Positions 8,090 through 20,000 of a stretch of 64,000 nt of DNA are shown here, in pieces (the stretch's first letter is position 1; each line of letters opens with the position of its first letter). The notes beneath the pieces were generated by a model. The model saw only the letters and a program-made list of their open reading frames with translations. It was not told where the DNA came from and made no database searches. This DNA comes from Antedon bifida. Lineage: Eukaryota; Echinodermata; Crinoidea; Comatulida; Antedonidae. The stretch covers positions 4,216,001 through 4,280,000 of the forward strand of contig OY727097.1 in assembly GCA_963402885.1 (NCBI GenBank). Direction: 5' to 3'. The position numbers and the translations under genes were made by a program.

Positions 8090-10430
8090 GCATGTATAAA
8101 AAATAAATGGGTTGAAATTTGACCAAAATATCGGCTTTCACAAAAATTAACTTACTATGCAATGGCTATATATGCGCATAATATATCAATCAAAAAGAAA
8201 ATTATTGAGAAAAAAAACAGTGTAGGTATTATAGTGGTTGTATCCCTCAATGAAGATACAAATAAAAGCTAAGGAAAAAGCTAAATCAAAACTATAAAGT
8301 AAAATAGTCAAACAGAAATTATAGAGCTTTTGGGTATATAAATAAATCTCAGATAACCTAACATTTAAAAAATAAAAGGGTCGAAATTTTGCCATTTTTT
8401 CGAAAAATGCCCAAAATATCGACTTCTTAAAATTCAATTATTATGCTATAATATGGCTATATATACGCATATATTGCTTTATATCGTCTTATAGAGCCAT
8501 AGTAACCAGTTTTGTCAAAATATAAAAGGGTCGATATTTTGCAATTTTTTGAAAAAATCCCTGTACTATAGTACAGGGATTTTTTCTAAAAATGCCCAAA
8601 ATATCGACTTTTTAAAATCCAATTATTATGCGATAATATGCCTATATTTGCGTATATATTGCTTTGTATCGTCTTATAGAGCCAGAGTAACCAGTTTTGT
8701 CAAAATATTAAAGGGTCGAAATTTTGCCATTTTTGAAAAAATCCCTGTACTATAGCACAGGGATTTTTTCGAAAAATGTCCAAAATATCGACTTTTTAAA
8801 ATTCAATTATTATGCTATAATATGGCTATATAGACGGATATATTGCTTTATATCGTCTTATAGAGCCATAGTAACCAGTTTTGTCAAAATATAAAAGGGT
8901 CGATATTTTGCAATTTTTTGAAAAAATCCCTGTACTATAGTACAGGGATTTTTTCTAAAAATGCCCAAAATATCGACTTTTTAAAATCCAATTATTATGC
9001 GATAATATGCCTATATTTGCGTATATATTGCTTTGTATCGTCTTATAGAGCCAGAGTAACCAGTTTTGTCAAAATATTAAAGGGTCGAAATTTTGCCATT
9101 TTTGAAAAAATCCCTGTACTATAGCACAGGGATTTTTTCGAAAAATGTCCAAAATATCGACTTTTTAAAATTCAATTATTATGCTATAATATGGCTATAT
9201 AGACGGATATATTGCTTTGTATCGTCTTATAGAGAGCCATAGTAACCAGTTTTGTCAAAATATAAAAGGGTCGAAATTTTGCCATTTTTGGAAAAAATCC
9301 CTGTACTATAGCACAGGGATTTTTTCGAAAAATGTCCAAAATATCGACTTTTTAAAATTCAATTATTATGCTATAATATGGCTATATATACGGATATATT
9401 GCTTTGTATCGTCTTATAGAGCCATAGTAACCAGTTTTGTCAAAATATAAAAGGGTCGAAATTTTGCCATTTTTGGAAAAAATCCCTGTACTATAGTACA
9501 GGGATTTTTTCCAAAAATGTCCAAAATATCGACTTTTTAAAATCCAATTATTATGCGATAATATGGCTATATTTGCGTATATATTGCTTTGTATCGTCTT
9601 ATAGAGCCATAGTAATCAGTTTTGTCGAAATATAAAAGGGTCGAAATTTCGCCATTTTTGGAAAAAATCCCTGTACTATAGTACAGGGATTTTTTCTAAA
9701 AATGCCCAAAATATCGACTTTTTAAAATTCAATTATGCGATAATATGGCTATATATGCGCATATATTGCTTTGTATCGTCTTATAGAGCCATAGTAACCA
9801 GTTTTGTCGAAATATAAAAGGGTCGAAATTTTGCCATTTTTGAAAAAATCCCTGTACTATAGTACAGGGATTTTTTCGAAAAATGTCCAAAATATCGACT
9901 TTTTAAAATTCAATTATTATGCGATAATATGGCTATATATGCGTATATATTGCTTTGTATCGTCTTATAGAGCCATAGTAACCAGTTTTGGTCAAATTAT
10001 AAAAGGGTCGAAATTTTGCCATTTTTGTAAAAAATCCCTGTACTATAGTACAGGGATTTTTTCGAAAAATGGCCAAAATATCGACTTTTTAAAATCCAAT
10101 TATTATGCGATAATATGGCTATATATGCGCATATATTGCTTTGTATCGTCTTATAGAGCCATAGTAACCAGTTTTGTTGAAATTTAAAAGGGTCGAAATT
10201 TTGCCATTTTTAAAAAAATCCTTGTACTATAGTACAGGGATTTTTTCGAAAAATGCCCAAAATATCGACTTTTGAAAAAGTAAATTATTATGCAATAATA
10301 TTGCCATATATGCACATATATTGCTTTAACATCATCTTACAAAGTCATAGAAACCTATATAGTACAGGGATTTTTCCAAAATATCGACTTTTTAAAATTC
10401 AATTATGCAATAATTTGTATATAATACTGA
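8090..10430. repeat. satellite B, ~185-bp monomer with internal palindrome
   Basis: The array has about 12 monomers, counting degenerate or truncated copies at both ends. Each has the order aaagggtcgaaattttgcc, a palindrome, ccaaaatatcgactttttaa, tgctataatatggctatat, attgctttgtatcgtc, ttatagagccatagtaacc. Palindromes of 34 bp with core ccctgtactatagtacaggg start at 8552, 8736, 8921, 9105, 9292, 9477, 9662, 9843, 10029 and 10213, spaced 181-187 bp. Four carry a single arm mismatch. The first units (8100-8450) lack the palindrome and the last (10350-10380) keeps half. A 369-bp dimer starting near 8520 is repeated almost exactly near 8889. Short reading frames inside are repeat artefacts. Confidence 0.95.
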
Positions 10431-10561
10431 CCACGGACTGAAATTCAGATTGGTTTTCTGTCAATATCTAGAGATCTATGTAAGACACATGTAACTCACC
10501 TTCTATGGTGTACATTTTTGCAAATGTTATACCAGTTTTTTATAATAGTTCATTAAACCGA

Positions 10562-10885
10562 CCGTTGATCAAATTACGTTTGTTCACTGTTCGTTGTTCA
10601 AACTACGTTTGTTCATTGCTCATTCGTCAAAATACGTTGTTCGTTAGTTGGTAAAATACGTTGTTCATTGTTCGTTTGTCAAAATACGTTATTCATTGCT
10701 CGTTTGTCCAAAATACGTTATTCGTTGCTCGTTTGTCAAAATACGTTATTCATTGCTCGTTTGTCAAAATACGTTGTTCATTGCTCGTTTGTCCAAAATA
10801 CGTTATTCATTGCTCGTTTGTCCAAAATACGTTATTCATTGCTCGTTTTTCCAAAATACGTTGTTCATTACGTTTGTCAAAATAT
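10562..10885. repeat. satellite A, right array (inverted)
   Basis: Tandem units of cgtttgtcaaaatacgttgt plus tcattgctcg are the reverse complement of the 5872-6565 array. There are about 11 units, and they become more regular toward 10860. The array is shorter than the left one. Confidence 0.92.
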
Positions 10886-12089
10886 GAAAAATTTCAAATA
10901 TATCAATGCAAAATATTCAGCAATTTTTATCTCGACCCCCTAAGCTAAATACCGTATGTTGGTCAGTTAACAACTATTAAAATAATAACACCAATATGAA
11001 CTGAATATTCAATTTATGACAAAAATGTCTTTTATTATGAAACATGGTAAATATATGTATATTCATCTCTACACAAGGACGCAGCTTTTACAAAGAAAAA
11101 TAAATGTTAAAACAAACAACATGATAATGTTCAGTGTCTCCCTTGGCAACGTAACAACAATTGGAATAAAACATGTTTAAGTTGAATAAATATAAACGTT
11201 AATACTTGTGTGTACATTTTAGCATTTCATTTTTATACATAAAAACATGCGCACTCCCATACAAACTATGAGCAAAACAAGAACTCTGCGGGGGAAGAGG
11301 TTATCTAACCGACGAGGTACAGTAACACAAAACACGTCTGAGTTTCATTTAAAAACAATCAAATCTTTTTATGTTCAGCTATATCACATGCCGTTTTAAA
11401 GTAATAATACCAAAGCAAATTGATATTAATATAGATCTAAAGGCAATATTAATTATTCATGCAATCACTACAACGAAGTTGATTATTATCGGACGTCATA
11501 AATACATCTTTTTTTAAGCAAGCAAGCAATATAGAAAACACTTAAGAATTATTCACAACATTAATTATTAATGTTATTATTTAATTAATTCAGTAAATCT
11601 ATACATTTACAAAAAAACTATTAATATTTTACATTCAATAAAGATTACTTAAAAATTTTATTTTTTTGTTAAAAATGACATTAATTTTGACAAACGTAGG
11701 CCATTCACATCTATGTATAATATATAGTTGAAATTGAAAGACATTAGGACAAGGATTCAAAGAAAATGGTTAAGAAGTAATTTAATTAACAAAAACTAGG
11801 AAACTAAATTAGGGTAAATAAGATATTTGTTCGTTAGTACAAATAAAAATTATTTAAAAAATCCTGCCAATGTTTACATACAGACTGTTCTATATATTTA
11901 CAAATTATTCATTACTATTTCAAGCTTATTTGTTGAAATAATAAAATGTAAAACAATTAATTACAAATATAATACATTCCTTAATACATAACAGGAAATT
12001 TAACATTTAAAAAAATGTAGAAAAATAAACTTTAAAAAGACAAAAAAATAAAACAAGCACACAATATGGTAGCTACTTAATAGAGGTTG

Positions 12090-12209
12090 CTTAAAGGAGA
12101 ATTCCAGGTTTTGAGACATTTTTTTATATAAAATATATTACAGTACACATTGCTAATACCTTCACTTTCATAAGCAGTGAAGCTGTTGAACCTGGACTTG
12201 CCCTTTAAG
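12090..12209. mobile_element. hairpin MITE, 21-bp terminal inverted repeats
   Basis: The left end cttaaaggagaattccaggt pairs with the right end aacctggacttgccctttaa at 12189-12209, with about three mismatches. The spacer is AT-rich. The TTAA-like ends suggest a TTAA or TA target. Confidence 0.7.
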
Positions 12210-12264
12210 AAATAAAGTACTACAGCCCTACAGTAATACAAAGTTTACAAAAAAGTTGATTGTA

Positions 12265-12332
12265 TTAAACGGTAGTTCCGGGTTTAAAACCTTCTATTGG
12301 TATATATGATAAATCTGGAGCTACCCTTTTAA
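12265..12332. mobile_element. short hairpin element related to the previous one
   Basis: The left end ttaaacggtagttccgggtt pairs with aaatctggagctaccctttt at 12311-12332. The ends resemble those of the 12090-12209 element (TTAAA-GG-AG-TCC-GG-TT), so the two are probably one family. Confidence 0.6.
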
Positions 12333-13292
12333 TTTATGATTATTATATAGAACTGAAAATAATTAACTACATTTAATAATTTTCAAGGTAGTTTGCTGCG
12401 ATTATTTTACTAAATACAATTACATTTTTTTTTACAATTTATCTATCTTTTGAAAATTAATAGAACATGTTTAATATACATATTTGGCACATTTATGTGA
12501 CAAGAAATAAGGTATCACATAAAATTCATCTCTATAGTAATTCGTCTCTAAGCCTGCTTAAGACAATCAAAATAATAAACTCCATAAAGATAGGGAGTTG
12601 CATAAATATTTTTTTTAAACAATAAAGAGCATTATTATGGGAGCATTATTATATTTTTAATGTATTATTTACAATTTTTAATAAACTCAGTCGAAAGAAT
12701 TAAATTTGGTAAAAACTTTATAGCATGATTTATCAAAAGGTTTATTATTAGTAGTAAATAAATTTATGAATTTCAATCAGTGATACAATTAATCAATAAG
12801 CAATCCTTAATTAAATATCAATTAATTTGTAGGTACCAAATTTATTATTTTGTATCAATTCTTAACACATATTATATCAGCCATATATTAAACGCATTTA
12901 CGTTTAACCATCATAATCAATATTCTAAAAGCAAATAAAATCAATCGATCGAGCAATCAATTAATCATAGGATAGCACACAACCCATTCTAAGACTTACT
13001 ATGACTTTCTTTAAATACATATGCTGTGCGTTTCTAGTTTTTCTACAATGTCCAACTTCTAACGTAATACATCTAGCACCATTATTTTTTTCCCCTCAAA
13101 ATGTACACAATTTACAAGGGTTATAAATTTATATATAAAAAAAGGAAAGTTGCATCACACAATCATGTAAAGAACTATTGCAGTATACACGACTCATTCA
13201 CATCGCTCTTTCTGGGATTAAGAGTCAAAGAAAGCAATTTTTATATCAGCTGCTACTTGTTGTGTTAATGCATGGATATCTCGCACTGCATA

Positions 13293-14039
13293 TCATTGTA
13301 ATGGTGTGTGATCTGTTGCTTCCTCAGGTGTTAAGAATGTTATGCTATTGCCATCAAAAGCAATCTGGGGATAAACGCTTACATCAAAGATATAGTACGA
13401 ATCATACTCTGTTAATCTACCGTGTTCTATTATCCTTCTCGTTTCTTCAGCGCTCCAAGTTCTTCTTCCTTTTTTCATGTCAATTAAATTATCCTGTTCC
13501 TTCTTCCAAGCTTCTTCTGTAGCAACCAACTTTGCAAACTCCATAACTTCTTCTCTGGCATCATTAATGCTGACACCAAAATAAATATGCCAGACTGTGT
13601 CATCAGAGCTGACATCCAGTCCCCTATGATCTAAAGATCTCTGGACTACAGAAATGTTGTACTTGCCAATTGTTCTTTGTGCAAGAGTCTGTGTAAGACC
13701 CAATGATCTTAAATCATTCAGAAAACTGTCTTCTGCTTCTTTAACAAGATAAACATGCTCTTTAGTGTATTCATAATGTCTTAAATTCTGCAGTGGTATT
13801 GCTCCACTCAAAAGAGCTGCTATATTCCTATCAGTACTTGTGCCACTTTCTGGTGGATTCACAAATAAAGTATCTCTTTGCAAAGTTAGCTGAAGACCAG
13901 ATTTGGACTGATGTCCTGAGCAGCTCTTTGATGACTCATCAAGATGACTGGGAATGAGCTGAGTTGTTGGGTTTGCTTTAAAATGAATATTAAATGCATC
14001 CAGTTGATTTGCAAATTTGCACATTGGTGATGTTACCTC
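13293..14039 (-). CDS. teneurin exon 28: C-terminal toxin-like and TCAP-like region
   Basis: The acceptor is atatctttcag and the exon is phase 0 to the stop at 13293-13295 (residues 2577-2824). The end aligns with the vertebrate teneurin tail (EAWKKEQDN, WSAEETRRIIEHGRL, YDSYYIFDVSVYP). This is the TCAP region, preceded by a dibasic GRR. A Gly-Lys-Arg amidation signal, which ends vertebrate TCAPs, is absent; the protein ends HTPLQ. The GHH-type motif seen in vertebrate teneurins (GHWF) is not visible, so this toxin-derived fold is probably purely structural. Confidence 0.92.
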   Translation of the reverse strand, partial: EVTSPMCKFANQLDAFNIHFKANPTTQLIPSHLDESSKSCSGHQSKSGLQLTLQRDTLFVNPPESGTSTDRNIAALLSGAIPLQNLRHYEYTKEHVYLVKEAEDSFLNDLRSLGLTQTLAQRTIGKYNISVVQRSLDHRGLDVSSDDTVWHIYFGVSINDAREEVMEFAKLVATEEAWKKEQDNLIDMKKGRRTWSAEETRRIIEHGRLTEYDSYYIFDVSVYPQIAFDGNSITFLTPEEATDHTPLQ

Positions 14040-17000
14040 CTGAAAGATATAAGAAAAAGATAAGACAATAGTCACTTTTAGATATAACTGAGAAAACTAT
14101 AATATACATATATAAAAAAATACTAACTTTGCATGAATTGGCAGACTCTTTCCATTCACTTGGTGATCCTCTCCACACTTCACCTTTACTAGTAACTTGT
14201 GGCATTAATGTCTGGATGTTAAAGCCTAATACTGGTAACCATGATGCTGTGTCTGTGAATATAAAATATATGTAAAGATTGTTAATATAGGCTAACAGAA
14301 TGATTTATTTGGTTTTGGTTATTAGCTCATTCATCGCGTATCATAGACATATAAAAAATTGAATTTTTTGATGAAGTGGATAGTGTTTGGAAGTTTAACT
14401 AAGAAAGAAACATAAATAACAAACAAATAACTCACCAAGTAGATAGTTTCTTTTCTTATCTATATTTGTTGGATTATTGCCAAAGAATGTGTACATGTTA
14501 AACGCCTTCAACCTCTGAGGTTTGCCAACTGCACTGTAGAATCCAACATCAGGTGTTGTCCATCGACCAATTCGTGGATCATAATCCCTCTTATTAATAT
14601 GCACAAGGTGTGTTTCTGGGTCGTACAGTCCACCCATGAAGCCAATATGCAAGACAAATTCAGGAAATACGTCAGAGATAATTCCACCAAATGGTGTGTA
14701 AGATATTTGTCGTTGCGTTTCTCCCGCCGTGTTAAATATTCCGTAAGGTGTTCCAACATGGTCTGTTGCTACGTATAATTGTCTGCCACCCTTGTTTATA
14801 GAAAACAAATGACCTTGAAGATCATAATCCAGGATCCACATCTCTTGTGTGCCATGCTCAAAGATGTGTGTGATTTTTGATGGTCGTTCTACATCTGCAT
14901 AGAAATATTGTGTCCTGGCTCCATGATGGTCTTTCCGCCAAATGCGTCGTCCAAGACCATCGTACTGATACCACACCTGGTATTGGTCTTCTTGATGCGC
15001 ATGCATTAATTGTCCCTGTGAATTGTATTCAAACACCTCATTCCCACGTTGAGTTAAAAAGCCATCTTTGTCTATCTTATAATGCACAGCACCATATTTG
15101 GTAATTCTGTCCTCACCATCATATTCCAAGGTCGTCACACTTCCTCCAGTGCTAACTGTTTCCATATTTCCATTTCTGTCATAAGAATAGTGCCACTGAG
15201 GATTTGAATTTTTCTCAACAGCAATGAGTTGTCCATCTTCATTATATTGATAGCTCATCACATCTCGATGCTCAGCAAATTCAATCGATCGGTTTGCTAC
15301 ACGACCGTGCGTATCATACAAAAGCGTCATGACGAAAAGACGTCGATTGTTAATTTGATATTGAACAGACTGCAGGAGTATATAAGAACCAAATTGTTTC
15401 TGCATTGAAAATATGTTATCGCTAATTGCTTGCATGATTGTGCTTGTGTGATCATACATAACACTGAAGCCTCCAAATCGTACCAGAAGACCCTTCTTAG
15501 GGTCGTACTGTCTGGTGTAATCTGCCACATCTGTCATATTAAATTCAGATCTGATTCGCGATACTTTAAAATTTTCATCAAACTCATATATGAAACGCAC
15601 GCTAACTGAGTCCACTTCGCTTGGTGTTCGTACAATTTGCTGGGATGTGAGTGAGCCATAGTACTTGTACCTCAACTGATGATAAAAATCAGGGGTCACA
15701 AGGTCAACAGTTCTTAGTTGACCACTATTCTTATTGTAAGAGAACTTAGTCACTTGTTGTTCATCAATCACAGACAAAGGTCTATCTTGTGTATCATATG
15801 TATATTGCACCAGTCGTTTCGTCCTTGGGTATAACAGTCGTAGTGGTTGATCTGACGTTGTTTTGTCGACAACTAACCATGCTGTTGAGTTGTACGAAGA
15901 GTATATCTTTCTGTAGAATCCAATGCCAGTTGACGTTTTCACATTATGCTCTAGCCCACTTGGCATAATTATTGTTGCCAGGAAACCTCGATTATCATAG
16001 CCCAATTCGTAGAATTTTCCAGACGGAAGAATAACCATGTTAAGCTAAAAAAAACCAAAATGTTGTTAGTTATGTTTCAATGAGAAGATTTAAACTTTAT
16101 GTATGTGTAAAATGCAAATGCATACTTATATTAATATCTATAATAATAATATTTATAATACAAATACGTACATTTCCATCTTTATCATACGCAAACTGCC
16201 AGGTCTTTGTCATATCCTGGTCATAGGCTCTTTCCACCAAGTGTCCGGTGGTATCATATTTGAAGCTTTCCACGAGCAATCCTTGCTGCCACTTAGTGAA
16301 GCGTCCTCTATTGTCGTAAGAAACATTAACAGGCAATAGTCCATTGCTGGGTCTCCATTCATTTGGATGACCATTGTTGTGATGTATTGTTAGAATTTCT
16401 TGTTCATCATTACCCAATTTTACCGATTCAGCCTTTGTGAACCTGTTGTACTCAAACGTAAGAACATTATCCCCATTCACCTAAAAAAAACCACAAACAT
16501 ATAATTGCACAAAATGTTTTAAAACATCATAGACATGGCAAACCTTCCAATAATTTTGGAAGGTTCTCAATATTTTGAGTCATTCTTTCATATCCCGCTA
16601 TTTCATTTATCTAACTTGGGACCTCTCACATGTCAATCACACTTGTTCATGAGATGACTTACTCTTAAACGTCTTCCGACGATGATGATTTTGCGCCTTC
16701 CTTGTCTACCGCCTCGGCGTCCATAGAAACGCCATTCAAGTCGGTGGACATTACTTCCGGGGAAACTGATCTTGCGTTTGGTAGTCAGGATCACATGATC
16801 ACCCTGAAATAGAGGGTGTCTGCCGGGCTCGAGTATGATACTACCATCATTTGGGTACTTGATGATCGAAGTTCCATCATTACGAATATTTACTGCTGTT
16901 GAAACATCACCTGTTGTAAATGATGAGAGAATGTTACAGATTATAAGATGTTGGCAAGCATGACAATGATTGATATGACTTTAATGATGTTGACTGCTGT

Positions 17001-20000
17001 TTGCCTACAGGAGCTTAAATGTGTAAATGATGTTGACAGCACTGATAGTTACTATTATTGTGTAGGAAATTGTTGGTGGCTGCAGAGTTATTGTTTGTGA
17101 AGTTTGAGTGTTGGTAATTACGCTGTTAATTCACATAATCATTATTTATAGTTTTATTTTCTGTTACTGGTTACATTTTTTCAGTGTCAACTTTCACAAA
17201 ACATGATTGAAATATTTTATGGAAACACAATATAAAGTATAGTAAGCTAAATATAGTGTCTTTAGAAAGTTTGTATATCTAAAACCAACTCTTTAATATT
17301 AAAGAGTGCTAATTTGAATCATTGGCCGGGATAATTGTATTTCTGAACAATTTTACAACACAAACCTTTTACTAAGTTATGGTTCACTGAGTTTGGAAGT
17401 CGCTCTGAAAAACTGATAGATCGTGCATCTACGGCAGATCCAATACTGACAATGCTTTGTGTTCTGTTGAGCCTGCTAGCTACTGAAGATGAGTAACCTG
17501 TAGGGGTTACTGTTGACATCAGGTGACCAAACTCATCGTAACTATGAAGAAAAACAATATTTGAATAAAGTATAATTATATATGTTATACAGTGTGAGAA
17601 TTTAAATGTCCACAAGATAATTTAAGACATTTCTTAAGGGCCAAAATTATGTTACTTTAAAAATGAATACTGAAAACTTAACTTACCATAATTTAGACAT
17701 TTTGGGTCAAAGGTCAGCCCAATTTTGTTATTAATTATTATATCAAACAGAACTGGAAAAGAACAAAAGTTTACCATTTATTGTCAAAATGTTACTCTAA
17801 ACTTACTTGTATGATTGGAAATGACCACTCCTTCCAGACATCTGCTGCAGTAGACCAGATTCTTCAGATGTATACTTGATACTGATGTCCAGACCTTCTC
17901 CATGTACTCTTGTTAAGAATCCTGATGTGGAACTAACCGTCAGCTGGATCGCATCACCAGTAGGTACAAGAATTTGTGTTGGCTTGTTACGAGAGTTGTA
18001 GTCAATAGAGATCACATTGCCATAGACATCTGAAACGGTCTTCAGAAGTCTCTTTGATGTGTAAGTGAAGTTAAATAGCACCTGCTCTGTCAGGGTATCT
18101 CTAGTGCTAACATGTTGGCCAAAGCTGTCAAAAACCAGAACTTCAGTCTTACTGTCTGATGGAATTTCATAAAATTGGTGCCGCTTAACTGAGGGAAGGT
18201 TAGTTCCTACACTACGAATTCTTAAGTTGCCTTGATCTGCGATCACAAGAGTGCCATCACTGAGTGTTGTTAGAGCTGTGGGTGCATGTAGTAATGTCTC
18301 CACTGCAACAGACTTATTGCCATCAAAGCAATCACATGTGTCTTGCATGCAGTCACAGCTAGAATCTCTGCCAACGAATCTTTGAATCATTCCGTTTGGT
18401 GTTACCAATCTTACTCTGTTGATGCCTTCTGTACTTGATTCTGCAACAAAGAGTTTTCCATCGTTTGTAAGAGAAATGGCAGTTGGTGAAATCAGTACCT
18501 CTCTAGTGGCTATTCCAACTTCATTTGAATCAGCGGAACTCTCAATATGAGACTGACTTGTGTGACAACCAACTGGAACACCAGCAACTATGGTCACTTG
18601 ACGATCCATGGTGATTCTTAGCACAACGTCATCATCAACGACGTACAGTGAATTGTCAAGCCGGTTGATGCTCATCTCTGTTGGCTGGTTAAGGCTAACC
18701 TCATCAAAGGACATACTTCTATCACAAGCAAATGCTCTTGGAGCAGTGAGCAAGTTATGTGAGCCAAGGAATGTGCCCATGACACCATCTGGAGAGATCA
18801 TTCGAATGATGTTACCATCAATAAAGTAAACAGTGCCATCATTGGCAACGCTGATACCTGGTGGAAAAGAAAAAAACATTTTTTTTTAAATTGAATCTTT
18901 TTCAATTAAAATTGTGATTGATCTTTTAGACACTTGTCATGGGATTTGATATATTAATATCTGATATAGAAATGAAATATCATTTAAATTGTCAATTAGA
19001 GAGACAGGAAGATAAAAATGAAACAACCTGACTTGCAAATCATTATAATTCTGCACCATCATGTTTAATTTCATATCAACTACTAAATTACGTAAAAAGG
19101 GTTTGATTTAAAAACATCAAGAAAGAAAATCAATTTGACACTCTACGACTGTCAACTCTTTTAAAACTGGTCACTAAATATTGGACTTGTTGAAAATACC
19201 TGGTTTCTGGAAGAACATTTGGGCCCTTATGGACAATTCTGGTTTAGTATTTAGTGTGTTAAATGAGATCAAAATATTCCATCAATTCTAGAACATACCT
19301 TTTGGAGAAATGAGCTTAGCCTCATCTGCAGGTCCATCATCCCCACATTTGTAAGAGTCTACTGGCAGACACAGTGTTCCTGTTCCTGCCACCACCTCTA
19401 TATTGTTTTCAATTTTGTTAACGTCTGGAGATGATTTATCCAATATTCGATAAATGCGTTTATTTTGGTTACTGGATATGTAGACATCTCCATCCAAAGG
19501 ACTAGTAGCTAGGTAATATTTGTATGTTGGATTGTCACTGAGAAAGATAACAAAACACACCTTTAAAAGTTGGGCATATTACTTAAACACAAGCTAAAAG
19601 TAACACCACTACCATATTTGGGCACATCACACTTTTTTTTATCAAACTAGTTTGAGCTTTAAGCCTTGTCTACACTATCAAACTTTATGTGAAAAAAACA
19701 TATGATGTGCCCATATATGGACATGATGATAACATATCACTACTATATTTGGTGAAACAAAAAAGGGTGGAAATAGCAAATTTAATCATACCTTAATTTA
19801 ACTAGTTTGGAGGTATCTCCACCAAGATCAATCTTGCGAATAAAGTTGTAATCACCAACATATATGTTCCCTCTGGAATCAGCGGCAAGAGCGACTGGAG
19901 CACGCATTTTGGCATCTTTTGCAGGTCCATTACATTGCGAACACGGCAGACTTCGTAACTTTCCATTACCCATGATAGTGTTGATCACCATTGGTTCATT

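Larger units (their letters stand above)
11031..13292 (-). other. presumed teneurin 3' UTR
   Basis: Very AT-rich sequence without open frames follows the teneurin stop. A minus-strand AATAAA at 11031-11036 could end the transcript, and other hexamers exist. Two hairpin MITE-like elements lie inside (12090-12209, 12265-12332). The extent is inferred. Confidence 0.45.

Noticed and set aside
8549-10187. Open frames of 68-127 codons with repeated MKKSLYYSTGIFSKN peptides
   Set aside because: They are satellite B monomers translated through the palindrome. Identical peptides at 8549 and 8918 reflect the 369-bp duplication.
8552-10246. CRISPR-like array
   Set aside because: Repeats are spaced by conserved, not unique, sequence, and the genome is eukaryotic. 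It is a satellite.
10648-10948. Three plus-strand frames of 79-95 codons
   Set aside because: These are satellite A units in the inverted array, the same artefact as at 5806-6580.
13293-14252. Active toxin function for the teneurin C-terminus
   Set aside because: The fold is related to bacterial Tox-GHH domains by known family history, but the GHH-type motif is not visible and the region is a normal part of an animal adhesion receptor.
14508-15530. Other-frame and antisense open frames within teneurin exon 26
   Set aside because: The YD-shell frame is continuous and matches the family; the others are shadows.
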